From Alopecurus myosuroides (lineage: Eukaryota > Streptophyta > Magnoliopsida > Poales > Poaceae), in NCBI GenBank assembly GCA_028641055.1, contig CM054060.1, forward strand, positions 309,304,949 to 309,368,948: DNA of 64,000 nucleotides, written 5' to 3'. How positions within the stretch are numbered: position 1 is the stretch's first letter; each line of letters starts with the position of its first letter. The notes beneath the pieces are model-generated. The model worked only from the letters and a program-made list of their open reading frames with translations. It made no database searches and was not told the origin of the DNA. The position numbers and the translations under genes are program-made. Below, piece after piece: positions 1 through 11,925 of this stretch.

Positions 1-3000
1 GACATATGGACTCCGCAATAACCAACTAACTTGCGAGGCTGTAGCCCGGGGTCTTTTAGTTTGAGCTTTCCATTTGCGTGTGCGTGAAGACCATGGACGA
101 GCTGTGAACGGGGACAATGGTGTTTAGGAGGTGGCCGCGGTCCATGGTGTCAGAGGCACTGAACCTGGACTTCCGCCTCACAAATGACCCGAGAGATAGA
201 TTCATGCAAGGTAAAGGTTGTAACCGCGCCCGCTCTGCCAACCTCGCAAGAAGAGGCCTAATGATCACGCAAGGAGCCGGACGGTATCGATGGTAAAAAC
301 ATTACACCCTGCAGGGTAAATCTTCGAAAAGTCGTGTCCATGGTTATGGACATCCTTGGGAACAATAGTTGAGATCATAGAGAACTTGAACAATAAAACT
401 TGAGGTGGCGGGGGCAATGCTGGATTGGTGGAGACTTGATCAGAAGCTGAAGAAGAAGAGTTATAATTTCTACCTCATTTCAAAACCTTCGTATAGACGT
501 TGCCCAGTCAGGTCTTTTAAACTGAAAACTAGCTTTCTGCAAACTAACTACCAAATAGCCTTGTTAAAGCCTCATTCGAGCTAGTAGCTATACTAACCTT
601 GCGAGTACCTCATGTACTCAACGTTGCTTTGTTGAATCCTTATTTGTTCCAATAGAGGAATTCCAGAAGTCAGGCGGTTTCTTCATGGACGTCGACGAGT
701 AGTCTAGGTTTTCCAGGTGGCAACCTGGGTGGTTCGGAGCAAACTGGCGCTGACTTGTTTATCTGTAGGCCTCTTAGGCCATATTTTTTGTTCTTGTTAT
801 GTAGAACAACCGTACCCGCTTCCGCTTGCTGTAATGTTGGGTTCGTGACCTCTAATTCTACTTTGCTATATTTTCTCTATTGAGAGTTAAAATATATATG
901 ATTTCTGTCGTAGAGACTATGATGTGCCAGATTTTTCCGAGTCTTGATCTCCTAATTATGCAACATAGTTGGGCCCGACATTATGTCATGATTGAGGGGT
1001 TGTGGGCCAATGATCCATGACCGAGCTGTGCCTGCTGATATGATTCAGACTGGGAGTGGTAACCCCAGTAACCTTCAGTCGGGTATCATACCGGTGGCAC
1101 CCAGCATTTTGCATAGTTCCGAGGTCGGGGCGCTACAGCCATCTCTTAATAAACTAACACTAGCCAGCTCATGGCTAAACTATTGAACTTGCTCTTAGGA
1201 ACTCCAATAGATCCTTGTATATTCACTATTAAATGTGGGTTAAACGTACACACGTCAAAGCAGATCATCGCTCGGCAGGCTCTCCTCGCTCGTCCTCTAA
1301 TATCGTGCTCAGCCCATCTACCGGTAACCTCGGCCTATAAAGAACATTATTGGGGATATGAACCCATCGCAATATCCAAACCTGAGACGGCTTCCTCCGC
1401 CCGACAGGCATGCGCTCCTCTCTACTCTCTCGTGTGATGCCATAGGAGGCCGACGCTGCCGCTCTTGTCCAGAGCTGCACCACTCCATCAAGGATGGCAT
1501 GCCACTTCCACCAATATCGCCGCCTTCCATCACATGGCGTTGCTCCAACCATTGATCCCATCTCGAGGAGCAGGAGGAGCACCTCTTCCTCTTGTTCAAG
1601 CCAGCAGTGGTGGAAGTGGCGCCCCCTCTCCTAGCTTCAATGTGTCCAGCCAGGCAAGTGCGGCTGATTCATCGTCATCTTCGCTGCCATGGTGGGCACT
1701 TGTGACATGACATGTTAGTAGTGCTCCTGCTCAAGCCCCGAGTGCAGTTCGGGCCGGACTCTCATATGCTGATGTGGAGGTAAGCGGTAAGGTACGGCTA
1801 GAGCTGAATAGGGATAGCTTGTACTCCGCTGATATTTTCAAAATTAATTTTGTTGAGATGAACATCCTTGATTCAATTGGAAATTATTCCTTGCGTTTTG
1901 TAACCCTATTTGCTTTCTCATACATACAAGTAATTGTTCATGTGAAGTAATATTTTTTTGCCTCAAAGAGAATTTTTAGATCTATTGATTGATTCCTCAT
2001 ATTGATTGATCTCAAAAACAGAGAAGGTCATGGTATACTAAGGCTTCAGGAAATGCATAATTCAATAAACTTTTGCATTTCTTGACCAAGGTTCATCAGG
2101 AACGTTTCTCTTCACCGTCTCCATATTCGCTTGAAGCGACAGATTTGGCCTCTACCGGTCGAGGGCACGCCCACAACATGGAGGAATAATTCATGGATGG
2201 TTGTTGGTCGTGCCAGCACCGTCGACATCGTGTCCTCGTGGTGGCCATGCAAACCCAAGTAAGTAACCTGTCTCTAACACGTGGCTTGATCCATGGCTTT
2301 CGCCCTGCCACGCACGAAGTGAAAAGTGTTTGGATGTAGCGTTCTCACATTTAAATAATGCAAGAACACCTGGGTTATTATGATAGTCACTGGATCAATT
2401 GGTAGCACCACAATACAAAATGAAATATCATGCAAATGTGTCAATTGTATTACATCGCATGATCCAGTCTTTACAAAACAATATTACAACTTGCATAGTC
2501 TTAGAAGACTAGTAGGACACAAAGTATTACTGCGGAAAACATAGTACAACATTGAGCCTCATCTTTTTCATGTGCCATAGGCAAAACATGTTGGAGGTAG
2601 ACTCGAGATCCTAAACGAAATCTTCACTCGTCTTCAAATTCATCTGCATGATGGAATATGCAGCCGCAAGGGGGTCAATACAATTTAATGTATTGGCAAG
2701 TAACACTACGGTGGATATATATGGCAAGACTATAAGTACATACTTATTTGGTTGAGTGGAGTTTTGGCTAAGTTTGCATAAAGCCAGTTTTCTCCTATCT
2801 CTTTTGTAAAACAAACTTTTCTTCTCAAAGAGTGTCATCATTGGACTGAAATCCAAGCACCACAACTAATGTTCACTTAGTCAATTTTTTTACTTATTGA
2901 AAATGATGATGTGGTTCTTTCATCCATCCTTGTCTAGCTGCTCGAAATTGTCCATTACCGGGGACACGACTAAGATCTTAGTTTGTCACTCTGCATAGGT

Positions 3001-3116
3001 TATGCACTTTCACCCTTTGTCTTCAATTATCCCAAACATCCTATACACCCGGAGTGCATCATGGAAAGGAGAAAATTGAGACGAGATCTTTCAGAAGAAG
3101 AAGTTCAACCCACCAG
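1..3116. other. Unclassified non-genic DNA, left flank of the LINE
   Basis: There is no long convincing ORF and no recognisable domain. Bases 600-1000 look like decayed non-coding LTR-retrotransposon DNA: a short reading frame ends in a DVDE-type tail followed by stop-rich T-rich sequence. Bases 1250-1950 hold a more GC-rich gene-like patch, listed separately. Bases 2340-3116 are AT-rich and continue directly at 8686 once the LINE is removed. I cannot name the element family. A search against a Triticeae repeat library would decide. Confidence 0.5.
1534..1949 (+). pseudogene. Possible decayed exon, unknown product
   Basis: From the ATG at 1534 one frame stays open for about 138 codons, broken once by TGA at 1708-1710. 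The first part is rich in Ala, Ser, Gly and Pro. The second part, after the stop, is more ordinary in composition, with a charged stretch (Lys-Val-Arg-Leu-Glu-Leu) and an Asn/Ile/Phe-rich tail. A TATA-like TATAAAG lies at 1336-1342, about 200 bases upstream, and a possible splice donor (GAG then GTAAGC) lies near 1782. I do not recognise the protein. It could be a captured gene fragment, the leader of a retroelement, or chance. The composition differs from the AT-rich DNA on both sides. Confidence 0.22.
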
Positions 3117-3245
3117 CAAGACCTTTTTTTTAGATTAACCGAGAATATATTAGGTCAGCAAGCCGCCTCATTAAAAACCTCCCAATCCCCGTAGGTACCC
3201 TGGTGAGGAAAAGAGTGCGTCAGAAACTTGCCGCCTTAAAATAAT

Positions 3246-3800
3246 TTAGTCTGGATTACAATCCTTTCTGATACAGACATCAAGAAAGGTTGGGGTATAG
3301 TTTACCCAAAGACATCTCCTCCTATCCGCAGAACTATATTTGGCACAAAGACGACCCACTGCATTAATATCCCTCATAACATAGCTTAGGCTTAAGAAAA
3401 TCAGATTTCCTGATAGCTCGCTCACTTCCATCAAAATTAGTGCAATGACTAATCTTTCAAACCTAGCTGCCCTCGACATTTCAACAATCTGCTATGAATC
3501 AGTCCCCGCCTCAATTTTTCGAAAACCTCATTACGTAGACATTTTGATTCCATCGCGTACTTCATAAGCCTGCATGATTAGAGCCGAAGCTTGCTCGTCA
3601 TACCACAATGATTGGGCAACAATGAGCTTACCCGAATTATCCCTAACTGCAACCCTTGTGGCTCCATGGTGGATATTTTGATGAAACGATGCGTCTACAT
3701 TGATCTTAAGGGTACCGATGCGAGGTGGAGACCACTTCCTTCTGTCTTGCTTCTTCGTGACTGAAGATCGTGATCCCGAGATGAACAAATCAGATGTAGT
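3246..3800 (-). pseudogene. LINE ORF2 RNase H domain
   Basis: The segment 3531-3788 has the plant LINE RNase H start: a Lys-Ile-Asn-Val-Asp-Ala-Ser-Phe strand followed by a Val-Arg-Asp-Asn-Ser-Gly-Lys-Leu turn. The segment 3246-3479 is the domain's C-terminal end and ORF2 tail, with the typical Cys-Ala-Lys and Arg-Arg-Arg-Cys-Leu-Trp block near the terminus. The two parts lie in different frames and are separated by stops near 3480-3530. In a working element this domain removes RNA from the RNA-DNA hybrid during target-primed reverse transcription. This copy cannot make an intact domain. Confidence 0.8.
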
Positions 3801-3872
3801 GTCACATGCCCACTTGATAGATTGATTAAGTGTTCTTGTTGAGGTCCCATGCTTCCTAGCATTTCTCTCTGT

Positions 3873-4900
3873 CTACACTGCCCAAGCTACACAAATAACG
3901 GTGGCAACATTCATCATCAGAACTTTTCTCTCATCAAATAAATCAAAAGCCCACCTATTAGGGTAGAGGTTTGGAACTTTTATATCGGTACTGTATTTTA
4001 TCTCTGCCCAAATAATTTTGCCTAGGTGCATTTGACCAGGGCATGATAGATAGTCTATGTTTGTCCACAAGCTGCACAGTTTCCATGCTTCTCAATATGT
4101 CGTTTGAGAAAAATCTCATTCGCTGGAATAAAACTCTTCATAACTCTCCACTAGAAATTCCTAACTTTCGTGGGAATAGTAAATTTCCATACTTTCTTCC
4201 ATATAGGTATGCTCCTCTCGGACAAAGATCCATCATCACTTCGTACTTCATTTGTCAGCAAAGATCGGTACAATGATCGAACAGAAAAGAACCCTAACTT
4301 TTCTAGCTTCCAAGACCACGTATCCTCCATGAATAATTCGACTGGAATGCGGAGAACTGCTTCAGCATCCGCATGCATAAAATTACGTCGGACTTTCTAC
4401 TGAATCCATCCGTTAGAGTCGGGGTCGAGGAGCTCTTGTACCAATGTGATGTTACTATCCTCCTCTCTTCTGAGTGGTCTCATGCTATAATTTTCAAGAA
4501 TCCACAGATCCTACCACGCACTGATAGAAGAACCATCACCCACTCTTTTAATAAGACCTAATTTTGAAGCTTTGCGGCCATGAAGGATTGCTAACCAAGT
4601 ATGGTTTCCTCCTAGATTTCATAAAATCTGAAGAGTGATAATATTTCCCTTTAAGGACTTTAGCACAAAGAGAGGAGGGGTTTGTGAGAAGCCTCCAGCC
4701 TTGTTTTACAAGCATGGCCTGGTTAAAAAGCTCAAGATCCCTAAAACCCAAGCCTCCATAACTTTTAGGGACTACCACATCCTTCCATTTGCACCAATGC
4801 ATTCTATGTTTCTTTTCATCACCACCCCACCAAAAACGAGCAATTATCTCAGTTATCTTCTTCAAAAATTTCTTAGACAATTTGAAACAACTCATCGAGT
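3873..4900 (-). pseudogene. LINE ORF2 zf-RVT region and post-RT segment
   Basis: The segment 4548-4895 matches the conserved stretch downstream of the polymerase fingers and palm in plant LINE ORF2: a Phe-Trp-Trp-Gly motif, then Trp-Lys with a Gly-Gly-Leu-Gly-Phe-Arg-Asp core and Asn-Gln-Ala-Met-Leu-Lys-type ends. The segment 4151-4378 carries the zf-RVT (reverse-transcriptase zinc-binding) pattern of a Phe-Ser-Val-Arg-Ser-Leu-Tyr strand followed by Ile-Trp-Lys-Lys-Val-Trp. Fragments at 3873-4070 continue towards RNase H. At least three frame changes separate these pieces. Identification rests on recognising the family pattern. Confidence 0.75.
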
Positions 4901-4999
4901 AAGCTGGAATAGCCTAATAGATTGCTTTAATCAAAACCTCTCTACCTGCACTATTAAGATGTTTTGGGACCCATCCATTAAAAAGTCTCTTAATCTTTG

Positions 5000-5800
5000 T
5001 TAATATTCCTTCGAACTGATCATCGAGGAGTGCCCCACAGCTGTAGGCAAACCCATATATTTTTCCACTAGAGCCTTTCTAGTAATATTAGTTAAACTAT
5101 GAACCTCCTGCTTCCTCACCTCCGTACAATTGTTGCTAAAGAAAATAGCATATTTTGCTTTGTTGACTAATTGGCCCGAACCAGAATGGTATCTCCCAAG
5201 AATTTCATTAATGCGATGAGATCTAGCCGAGTTTTCTTTAGTAAATATCACACAGTCGTCCGCAAACAAAAGGTGAGAGATCTAGGGGCATGGATTCCTA
5301 CTCTGATACCTTTATATAAACATTCTGCACCAAAATGTTTGAAGAGACAAGTTAAACCCTCAAAACAGGGAAGAAATAAATATGGGCTAATGGGGTCCCC
5401 TTGTATGATTTCCCGTATCGGTGTGGAGATTTTCCGAGAAGGATCCATTGACACAGACAGAGAAGGAAGCCGATTCCACACATGCCATAATCCTTTCGAT
5501 CCACCACAATGAAAATCCCAGCTTCTCCATAATTTTCCTCAAATAATCCCAATCAACACGATCATAGGATTATTCCATATCTAATTTAATAGCACAGGCA
5601 CCAACTTTAACTTTTTCATCTTCTTAATGTAATGTATGCATTCATACACCGTAAGCACATTGTCAGTAATTAATCTACCAGGAACGAACGCACTTTGTTC
5701 CTCCAAAATAATTACCTCCAAAATCGGTCTCAGCCGCATAGCCATCACTTTGGAGGCTATCTTGTAAAGAACAGTGCATAACAATATAGGCCAAAATATT
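5000..5800 (-). pseudogene. LINE ORF2 reverse transcriptase domain
   Basis: The frames at 5581-5784 hold the N-terminal RT motifs: a Tyr-Lys-Ile-Ala-Ser-Lys helix and the Gln-Ser-Ala-Phe-Val-Pro-Gly-Arg motif followed by Ile-Thr-Asp-Asn. The frame at 5248-5481 holds the Gln-Gly-Asp-Pro-Ile-Ser-Pro-Tyr-Leu-Phe block. The frame at 5000-5269 begins with the catalytic Phe-Ala-Asp-Asp motif (about 5255-5266) and continues into the Tyr-Met-Gly-Leu-Pro segment. All are standard plant LINE RT landmarks in the correct order. The catalytic aspartates survive, but frameshifts between the three frames prevent a continuous polymerase. Confidence 0.88.
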
Positions 5801-5841
5801 TAAGTTTCGTAATAAGAACTAGAATTGTCTTATTTACCTCC

Positions 5842-7095
5842 TCAGGCATTGAACCGGTGACAAAAAAACTTTTTAATAGCATAACTGACGGGTTTTTTCG
5901 GAATATTCCAGTGCTTCACATAAAAAACTTCCGTGAATCCATACGGTCCTAGAGATTTGTTTGGGTGCATCATAAATAGTGTCTGTTCAATCTCCATGTC
6001 CAAGATCGGTTCGCCGAGTCGGTCATTCATACTATCATCAATCTTACACTCTACCAATTCTGTAATAAGACCCGGGTCCACTCCTTCCTGCTTGGAAAAG
6101 AGGGATTGATAGAAACCAGCAACTGCATCCTCTAGGGCACTTTGATTCATGACTGTAGACCCATCCTCATATGTAAGTGCTCTAATCATGTTTTGTCCAT
6201 CTCTTTCCTTAGTTTTCGCGTGGAAAAAAGAGGTATTCCGATCCCCTTCCTTCAACCACTGAATCCAGTAATGTTGTTTAGAAATAATCTCCTCTCGAGA
6301 TAACAGTTCTGATATCCTATTCATCAAAGTCCTCTCGGCCTTGGAAGGACCCGAGCCCACTGACATGCCTCTTAAATTCTCGAGGCTAGCTCTCATATGC
6401 TTTAACTGCTTTTGAACATTACCGAATTCGTTACAACTCCACGATTGCAATCGCTTCCTGACACCTCCCAATGTTTCAGAGACGTCTGCCAAATCACCAT
6501 TGGTAGGTATCCAAGAGGATTCGACAACATTAATGTAATTGTCATGTCTCACCCAAAAAAATTCGAATCGGAAAGGCTTAGTTCCCTTCCTCTCATTACT
6601 TAACGCTGGTTCCCAAATTACCAAATACCTCCAAGAATTGATCATCACCAAAACCACGATCCAGTCTGACTTTAATATTCCTTTGACAATATTGCCGATT
6701 ATCCTAGGTGAAAGGTAGCCCTTCATAACTTAAGTCAGTGAAACGACAAACATCAACATTATCACAAAATCCCTCCATCATCTAGTCCTCTCTCACATTT
6801 CCTCCAAATTGTTCATTTGAGTTCAATATTTCATTAAAGTCTCCAGCACAAAGCCAGGGGTTATCATACTCCCCTCTTAGAATTTCCAACAATTCCCAGC
6901 TCCTCTTCCTTTTGGTTCCGACAGGATCAGCATAAAACCCTAAAAACCTCCACTCAACCGGTCCCAAACGATCATTCTGGATCATTACGTCAATATGTGT
7001 GTTACTAAAAGATTTCAGACTCACAACTGACTCACTATTCCAAAAAGCGCACAAGACCCCGGCTTAACCCATCACATTTCACCGCAAACGCATTT
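5842..7095 (-). pseudogene. LINE ORF2 endonuclease domain and linker to RT
   Basis: The segment 6782-7054 carries the second half of an apurinic-type endonuclease/exonuclease/phosphatase domain, including Ala-Gly-Asp-Phe-Asn-Glu-Ile, the usual catalytic strand in plant LINEs. It is followed by an open 294-codon stretch (5842-6726) that forms the linker between endonuclease and polymerase. That linker contains the typical Trp-Leu-Lys-Glu-Gly-Asp-Arg-Asn-Thr-Ser-Phe-Phe-His motif. The first half of the endonuclease, near 7055-7095, is disrupted by stops. In an active element this domain nicks the target DNA. Confidence 0.82.
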
Positions 7096-7124
7096 TGAAA
7101 ACCAAACTGAAACCTCAAAAAATT

Positions 7125-8415
7125 TCAAACTTCATTTCTGAGAGAAAAAACAAGTTGGGTCAGTGCAACTGTACCAAGTTGCTTATTTCTTGAACTGTCT
7201 CGGAAAACCCACATCCACGACAATTCAGACTGAAAAGATTCATTGCTCCCGACGGTCTCCCTTGAGGGAAGCCGCCGATGTGTTTTCATTTCATGTTGTG
7301 TTTTTTGTTCTCCTAGTTTCTTTGACTTTTTCGGATGGCTAACCAAAGTATACCTCTGCGGTAGTGGGGGAACAAGATCCTTAATGGAAGCAACCAGGAC
7401 AGATAATGCTTCCCTCTCTCCTGCTTCCATCGTCTCATCAAAGTTTAGTCTCACAGATGGATTCGGTATCCCCCTCCCTTCGTCCAATGACAAGTGTTGT
7501 GCTCGTGTCATCTACCTTTTTCAGTGGACTTGAGGCCGTATCACTGATTTCTTTTTCGTCCTCTTCCATATCAGCTGAGCGACATTTACGAGCAAACGGA
7601 TCCACATCCTTGCCCCTGCCTCTTGCTCCGAACCTGCCAGGTGTACGACCTCGGAAAGAAAACTGGCTCGACTGAATCCTTCTCTTAGCGAAAATCCATT
7701 TTCCATATTGGAGATATTTTAGGTCATGGACACCATCTCCACATTCTTAGAGATCATGGCCCATGATTCCACAAACATCACAGAAATATCTTATCTTCTC
7801 ATATTTCACATGCAAGAGATCTCGTTTCCCTCCAACATTGAGGAAAAAAAATCTAATCATAGGTGCTTGAACATCAATGCTTGCTCGAACCCTTACACTT
7901 AAAACCTTCCCAATTCTCCTAGCCAGTTCATCAACTACCTTTTTCACTCGATATAGCTCAGGTATCGCATGTATTTGGGCCCAACCATGTGTCCGGTCTA
8001 GTTTCACCTCTTTTGGATTGCATAAACCATCATATCAGCTATCACAACTACCAGTTTCTTAAACAACCAAGGACCCTGCAGCATTACCTTGTTCCAATCG
8101 CCGAGGAACAAGAACTTGAAGGTAAAATGGTTATCATAAACTTCTCTCATCTCTGGTTCATCTCCTAGTCCCCAAATTCCCAGAAGAGTATCGGAAATTG
8201 TCGATGCTGAGACTGGTTTTTATGTATGCACCCAAGCCACCGTCAGCCATCTTGATTGTTTCTTTAGATCCTTTAGGTCGTCGACTGCAATGTACATATC
8301 ATCAAGCTCCCCTTCGCAAAGTTCCAGATTTTGCATCGCACGAGCAAGAGCCTCATGCCCCTCTCCTTTTTTTGGTTCCTCCTATGGATCCCTCCACAGA
8401 AGAAGCAGTGGCCAT
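7125..8415 (-). pseudogene. LINE ORF1 (nucleic-acid binding protein)
   Basis: A plausible ORF1 start is the ATG at 8415, but the frame stops after about 20 codons. The best preserved piece is 7747-8007. It contains a substrate-like Trp-Ala-Gln-Ile-His strand of the DUF4283 type and ends in a Cys-Asp-Val-Cys-Gly-x3-His zinc knuckle (zf-CCHC_4 type). The frames at 7521-7706 and 7125-7511 are low-complexity, Ser- and Lys-rich tails typical of ORF1 C-termini. The product normally binds element RNA. The copy is broken by several frameshifts and stops. Confidence 0.7.
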
Positions 8416-8685
8416 CGCCTTGATCGTTTAGAGCACTTCCCAAGAAAAACCTAGATCAATGAAAGACGTTGGTTCCATCATTGGGGCGAGATTTTAATGA
8501 CTCAAAGATTTCTCCCCGTGAAGAGGACTCCGATCCGGTCTCAAAGTCCTGACAGAACTCGAGAATCTCACTCCGGGACGGAAATCACCGGAGGACCAAA
8601 ACCCTAGTTTCTTAGGTCCTTTTCCCCTCACCGTATCACCACGAGCGATCACCATGTAGTTACATCTCACCCGCCGTCAAGACCT

Positions 8686-10602
8686 GTTCCACCTATAATT
8701 ATGTTACATCTGCTTGTCAAGCCTGTGCTGAACTCTCACAACTTTGTTGATCAAGACAGAGCCCATATGTCAAAAGGCTGCACTGGAAGCAATACAAATG
8801 GGGGACATCATAATCACTTTGTTCCGGGTGGCATTCCTCAAGTGAACACCTCAGGTATTACCCTTGAGGAGACACTCAACTCTCATCAACCATGCAACCA
8901 AATCCACCCAGGTGGTTCATTAAAGTTATACTTAGTATTTTTCCACAACATTAAGTAAAAAAATTGTAGCAAGACTAAGCATCTACTAAGTACCAATGCT
9001 TAAAAATAACAAGGTGTAAGGATGGCTACACACTACTTGGATAATAGCTTAGCATAATGTAACTTGGTAAAATTCCTATCATGCATACTACTCAAAAATC
9101 AACTAATGCATATAGAAAATAATGGGTGGGTGTATGGTGTGTTACTTTCCTTGTTGAAGTTGGTGAAGAAATCACACTCTTCACAAAAGATCGTTGCTCT
9201 TTGTACAATCTATACATTGAAAACACAATATAAAAAATAAACAGGCATCCTAGCAATCAAACACACATGTGTAGAAAAACATATAACGCAACCAACATAG
9301 CAAAATGGGTTTAACCAAGTTGTATAGGACAAGGTTAAGGTTGAATTTGTAGTGATCAAACTTTATTGATAACATATTTATCTAGGAAGTTTCAAGAGTT
9401 CACTAAGGGTGATCACACCACTTATTAAACGAAAGGAACACATGACATGGTTTGGCTAAGTTTTCCATTTTTGTTAAGGCTGGTCTAGGTTCACTCCATG
9501 ACAACAAGTCAAAATGAATGTTGTGATGAGGTCTTGGGATTTTCAATTTGGGTCTATGGTTGCGCATAACAAACATGATGCAAAATAACTTGAATAGGTG
9601 GTATGTTTTCTCGAAGTCTTCATATTGTTGGTCTTCTTGAAGATCATCCTTGGGTCCTCTTGTAGCTTACTCCTCAGTGTGGTAACTCCATTGCTTCTTT
9701 TAGATATTCATGGCTTTGGCTTGAGTGTTTATAAGCAAACAAGTTTTTCATAATCCACCAAGGGGTTTTGTCTCTATGGGTTCTAACAAGTCCACGCTTA
9801 TGGATTTTTGTGAAAATTGTATAGATTTATGTTCTTCCATATTCTTCAATCTCCTAAGGGATTCTTGAGTTCTTGATGATGTAGTCCACCATTCTTGCTT
9901 GTTGATGTAGTGACCCTTCTTCATGGGTGAATTGATCTTGATTCTTGGCTTAGTCTTCAACTCCACATTCTACTAAATTATTTTGTTAACTTGTTGGTCT
10001 TGATCACACCACAAAGTATAATTGGGAAAGAAAAGAAGAGAAGAAAGAATAGAGAGAGATGTGGTTAGTCTTTTTGAAGTTCCTCTTGATTTCTTATAGT
10101 ACTTCTACTCCTTGAGTTTCTTATGATTTTGGTGAAGTCTATGTCCTTTCTCTAAGTGCATAAATGATCTTTCATGTAGTGCTCCTTGTTGAGTTGACAA
10201 ATTTCATGCAAAGTGCCCTCTAGTACTTTAGGAACTTAGTAGTTTATAGAAGATAAGAAATTTTGATTGGTAGATAGTAGATATGGGTAATGGGGTTTAA
10301 GGTTCACTAGTTGTTCTAGCATGAGATTAGCACATACTAAGTACTTGGTATTGGATCCAAAATATCCACCACAACAAAGGTAAAAAGCATAGAAACAAAT
10401 TCTAAGACATAAACAACTAGGTCTACTACTATGGTGGATTTTTTGCTAAACTAACATGGTCATGGTCCAAGGGTTCCTAAAAGGTTTAGGTACCGACGTC
10501 TCTTGTTCAAGCTTACCAAATGGAGCAATTTTGCTTAAGGAACCATTTTTAAATTATTTGTAGAACTAAATCTATGTCAAAAAAAATACTCAAATGGACG
10601 AC
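8686..10602. other. Unclassified AT-rich DNA between the LINE and Copia A
   Basis: There are only short ORFs and no recognised domain. The first part is the continuation of the sequence interrupted by the LINE. The stretch has repetitive word use (many caagtt and cttgg words) typical of old transposon filler, but I found no terminal repeats, poly-A tail or LTR ends. The last five bases before Copia A (acgac, 10598-10602) would be its left target duplication; the right copy is not in the window. Confidence 0.5.
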
Positions 10603-11825
10603 TGAAAGTGCATCTACCATCCTATATGTTTTGATGATTGATGGAGATTCGATTCGTGTTTTTGTTATATGTCTTTTCAGGGATTTTTCCAGGAAATTGC
10701 TCTAGGTCGCGGAAGTTCTGGCTAACTAACTGGAAGTTCCGCCCGGCGGAAGTTCCGGCTAAACTTCCGCCCCTACTTCCTCAGGTACTGGAATAGTGGA
10801 TTCTATAGCGGAAGATAGTATGAATTCTTGGCTGGAAGTTCCGGCATGGCGGAAGTTCCGCTTTGTAGGTTCCGCCCCAACTTCCGACAAATTCTCCAGG
10901 CAGTGTTATTAGGGATTTTGTGGCGGAACCCTGCCTCGCAGCTTGGCCGGAAGTCTCGCTGGACTGGTGGAAGTTCCGGCTATGTGGAATCGATCCCTAA
11001 AGCAAAGGAGAGAGCGAATAAGGGGTTTTTCCTGCAGGCCCAGAAGTTCTGGTGATATTCCAGAAGTTCTAGCAGTGCGGGAAATCCCTCCCAACAGATA
11101 GTTTTTAGAGGATCTATTTAAAGGGATCGTATTCTTCATTTCTTGCTAAGCTCCACACTCACGCTCTCTCCTTCATTAATGCGATCTTCAACCTCCTAGA
11201 TCACCCACTCCGTTCGTCCAATCAAGATCATACTTTGCGGAGTGCTTGAGGAGAGCTAGATCCATGATTCCACCAAAGTAATTGCAAATCCATCCACCAC
11301 ATCCTAGTAGATCTAGAACACTATTTGGGGCCTAGAAACCCTAGTAGAAATATTGTGCTTGGAGCTTCCACCTTGTTGCAAGAAGCTCTGGATTGATTGA
11401 GAGCCTCCATCCATCTTGTGCAGACGCATCAACCTTGTGTAAAGGTTTGGTCAATGCCTGCAACTCGACCTCACAGTGGAAATGAGAATCTCCCTCGCTA
11501 GAGAAGCTCAAGGAGAATAAGGTGTTCACATCCGTGCTATTGAGGAGTTCCTAGGTGGCTCCCCATCTCTCCAACTTAGACGTACTTCCCTTGGGAAGGA
11601 ACTACGGGAAACATATCCATGTCTCCTTGTTTACATGTGTGGTTTATCTCGTTACCTTACATATTGATTCCATTGCGTATTGTGTTTTGTATCACAAAGG
11701 TTGTTCACCTAGTTGCACACCTAGATAAACGTGTATTACTTGTTTAGCCCAAACTAAAAAAGGAAAACAAGAAAATTTGGTAGTCAACCTATTCACCCCG
11801 TCTAGTTGACCATATTGTACTTTCA
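10603..11825 (+). repeat. Copia A 5' LTR (1223 bp)
   Basis: The LTR opens with TGAAAGT and closes with ACTTTCA, a 7-bp terminal inverted repeat, and the primer-binding site follows after one base. Inside (about 10700-11075) it carries many imperfect copies of a GGAAGTTCCGGC-like motif, partly palindromic. A TATA-like box lies at 11115-11123. The matching 3' LTR was not found in this window, so the age cannot be estimated. Confidence 0.85.
11115..11123 (+). promoter_or_regulatory. TATA-like box in the Copia A LTR
   Basis: The sequence TATTTAAAG lies about 700 bases before the LTR end. It follows the GC-rich GGAAGTTCC repeat block and precedes a CT-rich stretch with CTCTCTCC, as expected for a U3-R boundary. 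This is inferred from position and motif only. Confidence 0.4.
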
Positions 11826-11826
11826 G

Positions 11827-11840
11827 TTGGTATCAGAACC
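11827..11840 (+). promoter_or_regulatory. Copia A primer-binding site (initiator Met tRNA)
   Basis: TTGGTATCAGAACC sits one base after the LTR end and matches the usual plant Copia site TGGTATCAGAGC with one change. It is where minus-strand DNA synthesis is primed. Confidence 0.85.
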
Positions 11841-11925
11841 TCGACTCTTACTAAAGGCTTAACCTCCTAAGAGTATTATCGTCAATGAAAGTGAGCCTGA
11901 CGGTTCTAGTGCGTAAATCGCCAAG

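Larger units (their letters stand above)
3125..8677 (-). mobile_element. Non-LTR retrotransposon (plant LINE), nearly full length, decayed
   Basis: Read on the minus strand, this 5.55-kb unit has a plant LINE order: a 5' leader, ORF1 with a zinc-knuckle domain, then ORF2 with endonuclease, reverse transcriptase, zf-RVT and RNase H, ending in a short A-run (the T-run at 3124-3131). The 8-mer caagacct occurs at both edges (3117-3124 and 8678-8685) and is a plausible target-site duplication. Both ORFs are split by many stops and frameshifts, so the copy is inactive. The overall order and length suggest a nearly complete insertion rather than a 5'-truncated one. Stacked stops in every domain indicate an old copy. 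Confidence 0.85.

Noticed and set aside
10700..11075. Heat-shock elements in the Copia A LTR
   Set aside because: The GAA and TTC halves in GGAAGTTCC are separated by one base, not the two required by the heat-shock consensus.
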